Both the position numbers and the translations under genes were made by a program. DNA of 64,000 nt, taken from positions 682,001 to 746,000 of the forward strand of contig CAVWEN010000002.1 in NCBI GenBank assembly GCA_963754045.1, written 5' to 3'. The notes under the pieces are model-generated. The model ran no database searches. It was given only the letters and a program-made list of their open reading frames with translations, and was not told where the DNA came from. Every line of letters begins with the position of its first letter. The first letter of the stretch is position 1. This document shows positions 42,475-51,666 of the stretch, piece by piece. Origin of the DNA: JALZKA01 sp963754045 (GTDB lineage Bacteria; Actinomycetota; Thermoleophilia; Solirubrobacterales; 70-9).

Positions 42475-43188
42475 ATGGGACGTGACCGCGAGTACAAGAC
42501 CGTGAGCCCGCAGGGGCTCGACCTGCAGGAGCGGGTCATCGAGATCAACCGTGTCGCCAAGGTCGTCAAGGGCGGCCGGCGCTTCTCGTTCACCGCGTTG
42601 GTTGCGGTCGGAGACGAGGACTCGGTGGTCGGGATCGGCTACGGCAAGGCCCGCGAGGTCCCGCTGGCGATCCAGAAGGCTGTCGAGAACGCTCGCAAGG
42701 ACCTGATCAAAGTCCCGATGTACGGGCAGACGATCCCGCACAGGATCATCGGCCGCTACGGGTCCGGACACGTCGTGCTGCGCCCGGCAAGCCCGGGTAC
42801 CGGGGTGATCGCCGGAGGCGGCGTGCGCGCCGTGCTCGAGCTCGCGGGCATCCGCGATGTGCTTTCGAAGTCGATTGGCACCCAGAACCCCATCAACCTC
42901 GTGAAGGCGACCATGGACGGCCTGCTTCAGCTGCGCCGCCCGGAGGACGTCGCAAAGCTTCGCGGCCTTTCCGTCAACCAGGTTCTCGGGCTCGACCTAA
43001 TCGCGGATCAGAAGAAGCTTGCGGCGCTAGGCGCCGATGACATCGACGTCACACCCACCCCGGTAGGGGTCGCAGCTGGCCCTAGCGGCGAAGTCGCCGA
43101 TCCTGCGGCTGAGCCCGCCGGGTCAGGTTCGGAGCCCGCGCCCGGCGCAAGCGCAGGCGAAGCCGAGCCTTCCGGCGGAGGTGTCTGA
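42475..43188 (+). CDS. rpsE: 30S ribosomal protein S5 with C-terminal extension
   Basis: Fidelity protein near the mRNA entry. LQERVIEINRVAKVVKGGRR, SFTALVAVGDEDSVVGIGYG and KARDV-like GKAREVPLAIQKAVENARK are conserved; the C-domain has GTGVIAGGGVRAVLELAGI. The last about 40-45 residues are Ala/Pro/Gly/Glu-rich, extra to the family (237 aa in total against about 170-200). ATG at 42475 chosen; the frame upstream overlaps rplR. Overlaps rpmD start (TGATG). Confidence 0.96.
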   Translation: MGRDREYKTVSPQGLDLQERVIEINRVAKVVKGGRRFSFTALVAVGDEDSVVGIGYGKAREVPLAIQKAVENARKDLIKVPMYGQTIPHRIIGRYGSGHVVLRPASPGTGVIAGGGVRAVLELAGIRDVLSKSIGTQNPINLVKATMDGLLQLRRPEDVAKLRGLSVNQVLGLDLIADQKKLAALGADDIDVTPTPVGVAAGPSGEVADPAAEPAGSGSEPAPGASAGEAEPSGGGV

Positions 43189-43376
43189 TGCCCGACCTCA
43201 AGCTCAAGCAGGTCCGCTCCCCGATCGGCGCCAATCCCGCGCAACGGGACACCCTGCGCTCGCTGAAGCTCGGTCGGATCGGCTCGGAGAGCGCGATGAC
43301 GGATACCCCGCAACTGCGGGGAATGCTGCGCGTGGTCGAGCACCTGATCGTGGTCGATGACGGGGAGGCGGCCTGA
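43188..43376 (+). CDS. rpmD: 50S ribosomal protein L30
   Basis: 62-aa protein: LKLKQVRSPIGANPAQRDTL, then RSLKLGRIGSESAMTDTPQL and RGMLRVVEHLIVV. Matches L30 throughout. Coupled to rpsE and rplO by single-base stop-start overlaps. Confidence 0.95.
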   Translation: MPDLKLKQVRSPIGANPAQRDTLRSLKLGRIGSESAMTDTPQLRGMLRVVEHLIVVDDGEAA

Positions 43377-43870
43377 TGCCCAGACTCGCGCCCGAGGACG
43401 TTCGCATCGACACGTTGCGCCCCAAGCCCGGTTCCCGCCGGCCGCGTAAGCGAATCGGGCGCGGCAAGGGCAGCGGCTGGGGCAAGACCTCGGGTCGCGG
43501 TCACAAGGGCGCGGGAGCCCGCGCCGGCTCGAAGCGCCGCTATGGCTACGAGGGCGGGCAGAACCCGATCCACATGCGGATGCGCAAGCTGCGCGGTCCG
43601 CACATGAAGAAGTCGATGCCCTTCGAGCCGTTTCGTACCTACTCGCAGCCGGTGAACGTCGCCGACCTCGAGGAGCGTTTCGACGCTGGCGCCGAGGTCA
43701 CGCCGAATTCGCTGCGTGCCGCGGGCCTCGCCACTCGGAAGGACCCCGTGAAGGTCCTCGGAACCGGCGAGATCTCGAAGAAGCTGACCGTCAGCGCCCA
43801 CGCTTTCAGCGCCTCGGCCAAGGAGAAGATCGAGGCCGCCGGCGGCTCGTGTGAAGTGATTGAGGGCTAG
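43376..43870 (+). CDS. rplO: 50S ribosomal protein L15
   Basis: 164-aa assembly protein. LRPKPGSRRPRKRIGRGKGS, GWGKTSGRGHKGAGARAGSK and FEGGQ-like YGYEGGQNPIHMRMRKLRG are typical, and the globular part ends AAGGSCEVIEG. Followed after 7 bp by the short ORF that precedes secY. Confidence 0.97.
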   Translation: MPRLAPEDVRIDTLRPKPGSRRPRKRIGRGKGSGWGKTSGRGHKGAGARAGSKRRYGYEGGQNPIHMRMRKLRGPHMKKSMPFEPFRTYSQPVNVADLEERFDAGAEVTPNSLRAAGLATRKDPVKVLGTGEISKKLTVSAHAFSASAKEKIEAAGGSCEVIEG

Positions 43871-43877
43871 AAGTCGG

Positions 43878-43928
43878 ATGAGCGGCGTACGTCGCGAAAC
43901 CCATCTCGGCCCAATGCCAACGGATTAG
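43878..43928 (+). CDS. short leader ORF before secY (member 3 of 5)
   Basis: A 16-codon frame encoding MSGVRRETHLGPMPTD. It starts 7 nt after the rplO stop and ends 5 nt before the secY ATG, so unlike the others it has no direct overlap. ATGAGCG start and the R-R-E core are shared with the family. No clear Shine-Dalgarno for secY is present except what lies in this ORF, so secY may depend on its translation. Confidence 0.4.
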   Translation: MSGVRRETHLGPMPTD

Positions 43929-43933
43929 TACCG

Positions 43934-45211
43934 ATGCTTCAGACGATTGCCAACGCATTCAGCGTTCCGGAGATCCGCCGGAAGCTCGCCTTCACGGCGG
44001 CGATCCTGCTGCTCTACCGGCTCGGCGCATACATCCCCGCGCCAGGGGTCGATATCGACGCGGTCCAGAACGCCAGCGACCAGTTCGGCGGGAACATCCT
44101 GGGGTTCCTCAACCTTTTTTCTGGCGGCTCGCTCTCGCGGCTCTCCCTCTTCGCGCTGGGGATCATGCCCTACATCACGGCATCGATCATCCTCCAGCTC
44201 CTCACCGTGGTCATGCCTGCGCTGGAACGCCTGCAGAAGGAGGGCGAGGTCGGCCAGCAGAAGATCACCCAGTACACGCGCTACCTGACCGTCGGTCTCG
44301 CGGCCGCACAGGCGATCGGCTACGTCTTTCTCTTCAACTCTCAGAGCTTCGGTGGCGGCGGGATCATCGAAGGCGAGCTGACCTTCGGCACGCTGTTCGT
44401 GATCGTGGTCTCGCTTACCGCGGGCTGCACGCTGCTGATGTGGATGGGCGAGCTGATCACCCAGCGCGGGATCGGCAATGGCATCTCGCTGATGATCTTC
44501 GCCTCGATCGCGGCCTCGATCCCGGGCGGAATCTCTGCGTGGTGGACCAACCCCGACCAGGTCTTCGTCGTGATGATGCCCTTCGTAGCGCTAGCGGTGA
44601 TCGTCGGGATCGTCTACGTCCAGGAGGGCCAGCGCCGCATTCCCGTCCAATACGCGAAGCGTGTGGTCGGGCGGCGGATGACCACCGGTGGATCGACCTA
44701 CCTGCCGCTGCGCGTGAACATGGCCGGCGTCATTCCCGTCATCTTCGCCGCGTCAATCATGGCTTTCCCGCCGACGATTGGCCAGCTTTTGGGCGGCAAC
44801 GAGGACAATCTCTGGACCGACTTCGCGACCTTCTTCAGCCCCGATGGCTGGGCCTATGTGGTCGGTGAGGTGTTCTTCATCGTGATCTTCACGTACTTCT
44901 ATACGGCCGTCACCTTCAACCCCGTCGACCAGGCCGACAACCTCAAGAAGTACGGCGGCTTCATCCCAGGGGTGAGACCGGGGCGACCTACCGCCGAATA
45001 CCTGGACCGGATTCTCTCCAGGCTGACCTTCCCGGGCGCCCTGTACCTGGGCGCGGTCGCTGCACTGCCAACGATCTTGATCTCACAGACGTCAGCCAAC
45101 TTCTTCTTCGGTGGAACCTCGATCCTAATCGTGGTCGGCGTGGCGCTGGACACCGTCAAGCAACTCGAATCACAGTTGATGATGCGCAACTACGAGGGCT
45201 TCCTCAAGTAG
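43934..45211 (+). CDS. secY: preprotein translocase subunit SecY
   Basis: Protein-conducting channel, 425 aa, about ten transmembrane helices. ASIILQLLTVVMPALERLQK, the plug and GITIQRGIGNGISLMIFA-like (LITQRGIGNGISLMIF), RRIPVQYAKRVVGRRM and the cytosolic loop KKYGGFIPGVRPGRPTAEYL are diagnostic. Partner of SecE at 15.3 kb. Confidence 0.98.
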   Translation: MLQTIANAFSVPEIRRKLAFTAAILLLYRLGAYIPAPGVDIDAVQNASDQFGGNILGFLNLFSGGSLSRLSLFALGIMPYITASIILQLLTVVMPALERLQKEGEVGQQKITQYTRYLTVGLAAAQAIGYVFLFNSQSFGGGGIIEGELTFGTLFVIVVSLTAGCTLLMWMGELITQRGIGNGISLMIFASIAASIPGGISAWWTNPDQVFVVMMPFVALAVIVGIVYVQEGQRRIPVQYAKRVVGRRMTTGGSTYLPLRVNMAGVIPVIFAASIMAFPPTIGQLLGGNEDNLWTDFATFFSPDGWAYVVGEVFFIVIFTYFYTAVTFNPVDQADNLKKYGGFIPGVRPGRPTAEYLDRILSRLTFPGALYLGAVAALPTILISQTSANFFFGGTSILIVVGVALDTVKQLESQLMMRNYEGFLK

Positions 45212-45224
45212 CCCGGTTGATGCT

Positions 45225-45896
45225 GTGTCCGAGCTCAACCTAATTCTCCTCGGCCCACCTGGGTCGGGCAAGGGAACACAGGGTGAACGCCTCCAGGAGG
45301 ATCTGGAGCTGCCGTACTACGCCACCGGCGACATCTTGCGCGCCGCCGTGCGTGACGAGACCGAGCTCGGCCGTGAGGCGAGGCAGTACATGGACCGAGG
45401 TGACCTCGTTCCCGACGAAGTGATCATCGGCGTCATCGCCGAGCGCGTGGCCGGCCACGAGGCCGAGGACGGGTTCATCCTCGACGGTTTCCCGCGGACG
45501 ATCGGGCAGGGCGAGGCGCTGGAGGCAAAGCTCGAGGAGCTGGGCCGCAGCGTGACCGCCGCGATCCTTGTCGACGTCTCCGACGAGGAGATCCAGCGCA
45601 GGCTCGGCGGACGTCGCCAGTGCCCCAACGGCCACGTTTTCCACGTCGAGTTCGATCCGCCGAAGGAAGAGGGCGTATGCGACGTGTGCGGTGAGAAGCT
45701 GATCGTCCGCGACGACGACAAGCCCGATGTGATCGCCCACCGCCTCGAGACCTACCGCTCCAAGACCGAGCCGCTCGTCGGCTACTACGACGACCGCGGC
45801 CTGCTCGAGCGGGTGAAGGCCGAGAACGCGCCCGACGAGGTATACGAGGAGATCCGGGCGCTGCTCGCCACCCTTCGGATGGAGGAAGAAGCCTGA
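45225..45896 (+). CDS. adk: adenylate kinase
   Basis: ATP + AMP to 2 ADP; 223 aa. P-loop LLGPPGSGKGTQGERL, AMP site DGFPRTIGQGEAL, and a long LID with metal-binding residues (RRQCPNGHVFHVEF ... GVCDVCGEKL, ligands Cys, His and two Cys), so a zinc-LID form is likely. GTG start. Overlaps map by one base. Confidence 0.97.
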   Translation: MSELNLILLGPPGSGKGTQGERLQEDLELPYYATGDILRAAVRDETELGREARQYMDRGDLVPDEVIIGVIAERVAGHEAEDGFILDGFPRTIGQGEALEAKLEELGRSVTAAILVDVSDEEIQRRLGGRRQCPNGHVFHVEFDPPKEEGVCDVCGEKLIVRDDDKPDVIAHRLETYRSKTEPLVGYYDDRGLLERVKAENAPDEVYEEIRALLATLRMEEEA

Positions 45897-46672
45897 TGTA
45901 CCGCGGTGGCATCCTGCTGAAGAGCCCCGAGCAGCTCGACGCGATGGCGGTTGCCGGCCGCATTCACGCTCGCTGCCTGCAGATGCTTCGGGCCAAGTGC
46001 CGCCCGGGCGTCACCACCTCGCAGCTCGACGAGACGGCGGAGAAGTTCATCCGATCGCAGGGTGCAACGCCTACGTTCAAGGGCTACCGCGGCTTTCCCG
46101 GCTCGATCTGTGCGTCGCCGAACGCGATGGTCGTTCACGGCATTCCCGATGCCTACGCGCTGGAGTCCGGCGACGTGCTCTCGATCGACGTCGGCGTGAC
46201 CAAGGACGGGTGGGTCGCCGATGGCGCGATCACGGTGCCGATCGGTGAGGTCTCGCCCGACGCCGTCGCGCTGCTCGACGCCACCGAGCGCTCGCTGCAC
46301 AAGGGCGTCGCCGCCGCGCAGCCGGGCGGCCGGCTCTCGGATATCTCCCATGCCGTCCAGACCGAGGTCGAGCAGGCCGGCTTCGAGGTGATCCGCAGCC
46401 TCGTCGGCCACGGCGTCGGCCGCGACATGCATGAGGACCCGCAGCTTCCCAACTTCGGCCACCCGGGCCGCGGCCCCGAGTTGGAGCCCGGCATGGTGGT
46501 GGCGATCGAGCCGATGACGGCGATCGGTACCCACGAGATCGTCTCCGGCGACGACGGCTGGGCCATCTACGCGGCCGACAACTCGCTCACGGCCCACTTC
46601 GAATTCACCGTCGCGGTGACCGGAGAGGGCCCCCGCATCCTCACGCCTTGGCACGAGCCACTCGGCGACTGA
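45896..46672 (+). CDS. map: methionine aminopeptidase, type I
   Basis: Removes N-terminal Met from nascent proteins; 258 aa. Metal ligands in LSIDVGVTKDGWVADGAITV (two Asp), GHGVGRDMHEDP (His), AIEPM (Glu) and a C-terminal Glu in AHFEFTVAV; His in VVHGIPD. Last gene of the secY-adk-map unit; infA, which usually follows, is absent here. Confidence 0.97.
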   Translation: MYRGGILLKSPEQLDAMAVAGRIHARCLQMLRAKCRPGVTTSQLDETAEKFIRSQGATPTFKGYRGFPGSICASPNAMVVHGIPDAYALESGDVLSIDVGVTKDGWVADGAITVPIGEVSPDAVALLDATERSLHKGVAAAQPGGRLSDISHAVQTEVEQAGFEVIRSLVGHGVGRDMHEDPQLPNFGHPGRGPELEPGMVVAIEPMTAIGTHEIVSGDDGWAIYAADNSLTAHFEFTVAVTGEGPRILTPWHEPLGD

Positions 46673-46700
46673 ACTCGCCACCTGCGCTACTGTCGGCCCG

Positions 46701-48173
46701 ATGAGCGGCCGCTCCAGGGGGACGTGGTGTATGACGGCGATGGCGCTTGCCGCTTGGCCCTCGTGCGCGCTGGCCGGACCGGGCGACTTGACGCCGATCC
46801 AGTCACTCGGTGGCGGCTCGGCCGGCATTGGGGGTGCCTCCGACGTGGCCGTGGCTCCGGATGGCGGCCACGTCTACGTCGCCGCGGCCGGCGACGGAGC
46901 GGTTACCGCATTCGAGCGCGTTTCCAGTGGCAGGCTTGACTTCGTGGCCTCGATCTCCGACGGAGAGGCCGGCGCGACGGCGCTCGCCCAGGCAAGCGGG
47001 GTTGCGATCTCGCCCGACGGCCAAACCGTTTACGTGGCGGCCGTCGCCGACGATGCCGTCACGGCATTCGACCGGGATCGGTCCACGGGTGAGCTGACAT
47101 TCGTGGAGGCCGAGCGCGACGAGGTGGGCGGGGTGGTGTCGCTTGACGGCGCTCACGGCGTGGTGGTCTCACCCGACGGCGCTCACGTCTACGTCGCCTC
47201 TGTCGAAGACAGCTCTGTGACGGTCTTCTCGCGCGACGGGGGGACGGGGGCCCTCGTGCTCGAGGCGTCCTACACGGAGCCCGAGATCGGGGACGATTTT
47301 CAGCGCCTGGACGGAGCGCTCTCACTCGCTGTGCGCCCGGATCGGCGGGCGGTCTACGTGGTCTCGCTCGATGACGCCGTGACCGCGTTCTCGCGTGACA
47401 CGGCGACCGGTTTGCTCGAAGAGGTCAACTTCGTGGACGGAGCAACCTCCGGCGCCGACGCCTTCCTGGGCGCCTCGGCGCTTGCCCTCACGCCCGACGG
47501 TCGCTTCGCCTACGTTGCCTCGATCTTCAGCGAAGCACTTGCGGCGAACCGCCTCAGCCCCCTTACGGGTGCCCTGTCCTTCGCCGACTTCGCGCAGGAT
47601 GGCAAGCAGGGGATTCAGGGTCTTGGCGGCGCCGCCGACGTGGTGATCGCGTCTGACGGCACCACCGCTCACGTTGCCGCATCGCGCGACCACGCCATCT
47701 CCTCTTACTCCCTGAACGACCGCAGCGGGCAGGTCCACGAGATCCATGTCGCGCGCGATTCGCGCCGCGCGCGCCTCGACGGAGTTGGGGCCCTGGCGAT
47801 CAGCCCGAATGATCGCCACCTCTATGCGATCACGGATGCGGGCACCATCACTGCTCTGCGCCGAACTGCGGTGCCGATCGTCGACCAGCTGCGCGCGCCC
47901 AAGCGCCAGCCCGGCCCGAAGCTCGTACTTGGAGTTCGTTGCAGCCGGGCGTGCGACGTGCGCGTGAGTGCCACCGGTCGCGCCGACGGACGTGCGTACA
48001 GGGCCCAGGGCGCAAGAAGTGACCTACGCGACGGCAAGCCCCGCACGTTCCGCCTGGAGCTTCCCGCCCGCACCGACCGCAAGGCGGGGCCGGCGCGCAT
48101 CGTGGTGCGGGCGAGAGACGCTTTCGGGGGCAAGCAGCGACTGGTTCGACGGGTGCGCCTGACCGCTCCCTGA
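46701..48173 (+). CDS. secreted beta-propeller protein (lactonase/YncE-like repeats)
   Basis: A 490-aa exported protein with signal peptide (CMTAMALAAWPSCALAG) and about seven repeats of 45-50 residues, each with an ASPDG-type turn: SDVAVAPDGGHVYVAAAGD, SGVAISPDGQTVYVAAVAD, HGVVVSPDGAHVYVASVED and so on. Such repeats fold as a beta-propeller like 6-phosphogluconolactonase-type or YVTN repeats. The last about 95 residues form another domain with two Cys and basic residues. A surface or periplasm-like binding role is inferred; no catalytic residues seen. First gene of the block inserted between map and rpmJ. Confidence 0.78.
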   Translation: MSGRSRGTWCMTAMALAAWPSCALAGPGDLTPIQSLGGGSAGIGGASDVAVAPDGGHVYVAAAGDGAVTAFERVSSGRLDFVASISDGEAGATALAQASGVAISPDGQTVYVAAVADDAVTAFDRDRSTGELTFVEAERDEVGGVVSLDGAHGVVVSPDGAHVYVASVEDSSVTVFSRDGGTGALVLEASYTEPEIGDDFQRLDGALSLAVRPDRRAVYVVSLDDAVTAFSRDTATGLLEEVNFVDGATSGADAFLGASALALTPDGRFAYVASIFSEALAANRLSPLTGALSFADFAQDGKQGIQGLGGAADVVIASDGTTAHVAASRDHAISSYSLNDRSGQVHEIHVARDSRRARLDGVGALAISPNDRHLYAITDAGTITALRRTAVPIVDQLRAPKRQPGPKLVLGVRCSRACDVRVSATGRADGRAYRAQGARSDLRDGKPRTFRLELPARTDRKAGPARIVVRARDAFGGKQRLVRRVRLTAP

Positions 48174-48217
48174 GACTGGGCGTAAGCTCCGCGGGTGGGT
48201 TCCTGGGGTTCCCGGCC

Positions 48218-48628
48218 ATGAGTGAGCGCAACGTTGAACTCGTGAAGACGGCGTACGACGCCTTCAACCGCGGCGAGATGCGCACGTTCTTCGACGCGCT
48301 CGATCGCGAGATCGAGTGGAAGCCGGACGTTGAGGGAATCGACCCGGAGACCCGTTCCGGCCACGATGGAGTCGAGAGTTACTTCTCGACCCGCTTCGAG
48401 GTCTGGGATCACCTGCGCGAGATCCCCGAGGAGCTAATCGATGCCGGCGACTGCGTTGTGGCGATTGTCAGCTCACAGAGCCGTGGGAAGGGCAGCGGCG
48501 TGGAGGTCACCGAGCGGGTGGCCCATGTCTGGACGCTTCGCAAGGGCAAGGCGGTCCGATTCGAGGTCTTCGGCGACCGCGAGGCAGCGATCGCCGCCGC
48601 GAAGGCCGCCCCGCCGATCGAGGAGTAG
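48218..48628 (+). CDS. SnoaL-like (NTF2 superfamily) protein
   Basis: A 136-aa small cone-fold protein. MSERNVELVKTAYDAFNRGE and the DALDREIEWKPD strand are characteristic of SnoaL-like polyketide-cyclase/limonene-epoxide-hydrolase relatives; VAHVWTLRKGKAVRFEVFGD is the closing sheet. Such proteins bind small hydrophobic ligands, some with enzymatic activity. Four bases before the kinase gene, so probably co-transcribed with it. Confidence 0.85.
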   Translation: MSERNVELVKTAYDAFNRGEMRTFFDALDREIEWKPDVEGIDPETRSGHDGVESYFSTRFEVWDHLREIPEELIDAGDCVVAIVSSQSRGKGSGVEVTERVAHVWTLRKGKAVRFEVFGDREAAIAAAKAAPPIEE

Positions 48629-48632
48629 CGCG

Positions 48633-50570
48633 ATGGACGAGGACGCGACCCCAGGCTCGCGACCGACCCAGGTCCACAGCGAGCCGGGCTATCCCGAGGT
48701 CGGTGAGGAGTTCGCAGGGTTTCGGATTCTCTCCTCGGTGGCTCGCGGGGGAATGGGAGTCGTCTTTCGCGCGGAGCAGCGACGTCCTCGACGCCCGGTC
48801 GCACTAAAGGTCCTTGCCCCTGAGCTGTCGGCGAGCCCCGAGTACCGGGAGCGTTTTCGCAGGGAGTCGGAGCTGGCCGCGTCGATCGAGCATCCGAACG
48901 TGGTGCCGGTCTACGCGGTGGACGAGCACGAAGGCCGCCTGTTTATTGCGATGCGCTATATCGAGGGCACCGACCTCCAGCGGCTGGGTGATGGCCCGCT
49001 CGGGCCCGGGCGGGCGGCGCGGATCGTCGCCCAGATTGGGACCGCCCTCGACGCGGCTCACGCGAAGGGCCTCGTTCACCGCGACGTCAAGCCCGCGAAC
49101 ATCCTGATCGCCGACCCGGACGGTGACGAGCATGCCTACCTCTCCGACTTCGGCATCGCCAGGCCCGTCGCCGCCGGGGAGGGTCTCACCCGGACCGGTG
49201 CCTGGGTCGGCACGGTGGACTACATGGCTCCCGAGACGATCGAGGGCCGGACGATCGACGCTCGCGCTGACGTCTACTCGCTCGGCTGCGTCCTCTTCCA
49301 CGCCCTGACCGGCCAGGCGCCGTTCCCCGGCAAGTCCGAGGTCTCGAAGATGTGGGCGCACCTCAATGAGCCTCCCCCCACACCGTCTGCGTTCGCTGGG
49401 GGCCTGCCGCCGGATCTGGACACGGTGGTTCAGCGCGCGATGGCGAAGGAGCCCAACGAGCGCTACCCGTCGGCGGGAGACCTGGGACAGGCTGCCCTCG
49501 CGGCCGCCACCGGCGGCCCCGAGCCCGCGACGGCGGGCACGGTCGCGATCGGGGAGGCCGCCCGCGGGATCAAGGGCCCGCTCACGCCACCGACAGCGAG
49601 TGATGTACCGAGCGGCCGCCGCCGCTGGCAGCTCCTGGCGGTAGGGCTGGTGGCGGCTACCGCCGTTGCAGCGGGGGCGATCGTGCTGACCGGCGGAGAG
49701 AACGCCGAGTCGCCCGCAGCCGAACTCCCCTATGTCGCCGGAGAGGCCGTGCCGCTCGGGGCGGCCCTCGGTGCGATCGCCGCCGACGCCGAGGCGGTCT
49801 GGACGGTGGACAGCGCCGAGAATCGCCTGATCCGCTACGACCCCGCCACCGAGGAGATCGTCAAGACGAAGGTCGGGCGGGAGCCGTTCGGCGTGGCTGT
49901 CGGAGACGGTGTCGTCTGGGTGGTTGCATTCCGGGATGGCACCCTCGCGCGATACGACGCACGAACGCTGAAGCCGATCGGCGATCCGATCCCGGTGGGA
50001 GGTGGCGCGTACGACGTGGCGCTCGGGTACGGATCGGCATGGGTCGCGAGCTATGAGTCCGACGCGGTCTATCGGGTCGATCAATCCAGCGGCAAGCCAC
50101 GTGGCACGGTCCGCGTCGGTGACGGTCCAACCGACGTCGCCGCTGGTGAGGGCGCCGTTTGGGTCACGAACGTCGAGGAGGACACGCTTTCGCGAATCAA
50201 TCCCGCCGGTGGAACTCGCACGAGTACCGTCGGCAACCGACCCGAGAGCATCGCCGTGGGCGAGGGGTTCGTCTGGATTGCGCATCTGACCCAGGATCAG
50301 GTCACCCGGGTAGATCCCAACGAGACCCAGGGGCCGTCGGTCGTCGACGTCGACGAGCGCCCGGACGACGTGGTCGTCGGACTCGGCTCGGTCTGGGTTG
50401 CCAACAGCGACGGAAACTCGGTCAGCCGGATCGACCCGGCGGGCGCGCGGATCGTTGGCGCTCCAATCGCAGCAGGAGACGGCGCAGCCTCGCTGGCGAT
50501 CGGCGGCGGCACCGTGTGGGTTGCGAACTTCGGTGCAGGGACGATCGTGCCGCTCGCCCCCGGCGAGTGA
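48633..50570 (+). CDS. Ser/Thr protein kinase with extracellular beta-propeller
   Basis: A 645-aa membrane-spanning eukaryotic-like kinase. The kinase domain (residues 30-290) has the Gly loop VARGGMGVVF, Lys59 in VALKV, catalytic loop HRDVKPANI (149-157), DFG (172-174) and APE (199-201), with Thr residues in the activation loop TGAWVGTVDY. One transmembrane helix spans 332-354. The outside part has about six Vgb/YncE-like repeats (AVWTVDSAENRLIRYDP, GSVWVANSDGNSVSRIDP), a propeller instead of the PASTA repeats of PknB. It probably senses a ligand or wall component; substrates unknown. ATG at 48633 follows the previous stop by 4 bases. Confidence 0.92.
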   Translation: MDEDATPGSRPTQVHSEPGYPEVGEEFAGFRILSSVARGGMGVVFRAEQRRPRRPVALKVLAPELSASPEYRERFRRESELAASIEHPNVVPVYAVDEHEGRLFIAMRYIEGTDLQRLGDGPLGPGRAARIVAQIGTALDAAHAKGLVHRDVKPANILIADPDGDEHAYLSDFGIARPVAAGEGLTRTGAWVGTVDYMAPETIEGRTIDARADVYSLGCVLFHALTGQAPFPGKSEVSKMWAHLNEPPPTPSAFAGGLPPDLDTVVQRAMAKEPNERYPSAGDLGQAALAAATGGPEPATAGTVAIGEAARGIKGPLTPPTASDVPSGRRRWQLLAVGLVAATAVAAGAIVLTGGENAESPAAELPYVAGEAVPLGAALGAIAADAEAVWTVDSAENRLIRYDPATEEIVKTKVGREPFGVAVGDGVVWVVAFRDGTLARYDARTLKPIGDPIPVGGGAYDVALGYGSAWVASYESDAVYRVDQSSGKPRGTVRVGDGPTDVAAGEGAVWVTNVEEDTLSRINPAGGTRTSTVGNRPESIAVGEGFVWIAHLTQDQVTRVDPNETQGPSVVDVDERPDDVVVGLGSVWVANSDGNSVSRIDPAGARIVGAPIAAGDGAASLAIGGGTVWVANFGAGTIVPLAPGE

Positions 50571-50655
50571 TCCACAACACTCATGGCGAAGCCCCATCTG
50601 GTCTACCCTGAATGGGTGGGGCCCGGTCCGGACCTCAACATCAGGGGGCAAACCG

Positions 50656-51666
50656 TTGCGTGATCTGAGAAGGGGCATCGAGTTAGTGGCGTCGTTTGCG
50701 GCGCTGCTGGCAGTGCTCGTGATGGCAGCACCCTCGTCGGGGGCTGAAGAGGACACGACGGCCTCGGATGCGGTTGCAGCGCAGCCGGCTTCGGCCGTGG
50801 AAGCCGTCGGGCCCGCGCCAGTTGAATCACCGTCGGAGGAAGAGACCACGCCGACGGAGCAGCCAGCCGCTGCGGAGCCCGGCGAACCGGAACCGGCGCT
50901 CGCTCCGACCGCAGCGGAGCCTGCGTTCGTCCCGCCCGCCGCCGAGGAGCCGATCGCAGACGAGAATTCCGAGGCAACCCAGGGCTCAGTTATCAAGACG
51001 AGCCCCGGCCAACGTTCGGCGTGGAGCGCGCGGGATCAGAAGAGCTCCCCGCGCCGCGGCGGAGCCCCCGGACCAGGGGAGCCCGTGACCTACGGCGAGT
51101 TCTGCCAGGACCTCGAGGCCAATGGCAGCTTTCTGCGTCAGGCCTACTGCGAGGCGGGCGTAGACCTCTTGAACGACCTTTGTCCGCAACAGGCGGCTCC
51201 AGGGCGCTGCTTCGACGATGCGCGCCTGCATCCATGCGTCACGAGGCGCTTCAGTGCCGGATGCCGGCAGGTCATCTTTCGAGTTGGCTGCGCGAACAAC
51301 GACAGCTTCGATTGCGTGCTGCGTGCGGCGATGGTGAATCTCTTCTGCTCTCGCTATCTCGAGCAGACGCTGTGCCAGGACCCCGGTCCGTCTGGCAACG
51401 AGCCGCTGCGGGCCGGCCTCGCCGGCAAGGGTGGGGCTGAGACGCTCGTCAGCCTCCCCGAACGCGGATCCGGCGACGGCGGAGTGGGTGTCGCCGACCC
51501 AGGCGCTCGCGGCGACGCGGGGATCGCAACCCGTCCTCCCACGGCGGGTCGGCCGCCTTCACCCGACGAGATCCCGTTCACTGGTTTGGATACATGGCTT
51601 CTGATCGCGGGTGGTTTGCTGCTACTCGCTGCCGGTGCCCTGGCGCGTCAGTCCTCACGACATTGA
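50656..51666 (+). CDS. Cys-rich surface protein with IPFTG sorting-like signal (paralog 1)
   Basis: A 336-aa exported protein. Signal peptide (LVASFAALLAVLVMAAPSSGA), then an Ala/Pro/Glu-rich linker, then a domain with ten cysteines (residues 144-241, VTYGEFCQDLEANGSF ... LEQTLC). The end has IPFTG (306-310), a hydrophobic helix and the basic tail RQSSRH, resembling an LPxTG wall-anchor signal. TTG at 50656 with AGGGGG eight bases before is the preferred start. The Cys domain is homologous to the next gene's, with all ten cysteines in the same order. No known family comes to mind. Confidence 0.75.
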   Translation: MRDLRRGIELVASFAALLAVLVMAAPSSGAEEDTTASDAVAAQPASAVEAVGPAPVESPSEEETTPTEQPAAAEPGEPEPALAPTAAEPAFVPPAAEEPIADENSEATQGSVIKTSPGQRSAWSARDQKSSPRRGGAPGPGEPVTYGEFCQDLEANGSFLRQAYCEAGVDLLNDLCPQQAAPGRCFDDARLHPCVTRRFSAGCRQVIFRVGCANNDSFDCVLRAAMVNLFCSRYLEQTLCQDPGPSGNEPLRAGLAGKGGAETLVSLPERGSGDGGVGVADPGARGDAGIATRPPTAGRPPSPDEIPFTGLDTWLLIAGGLLLLAAGALARQSSRH

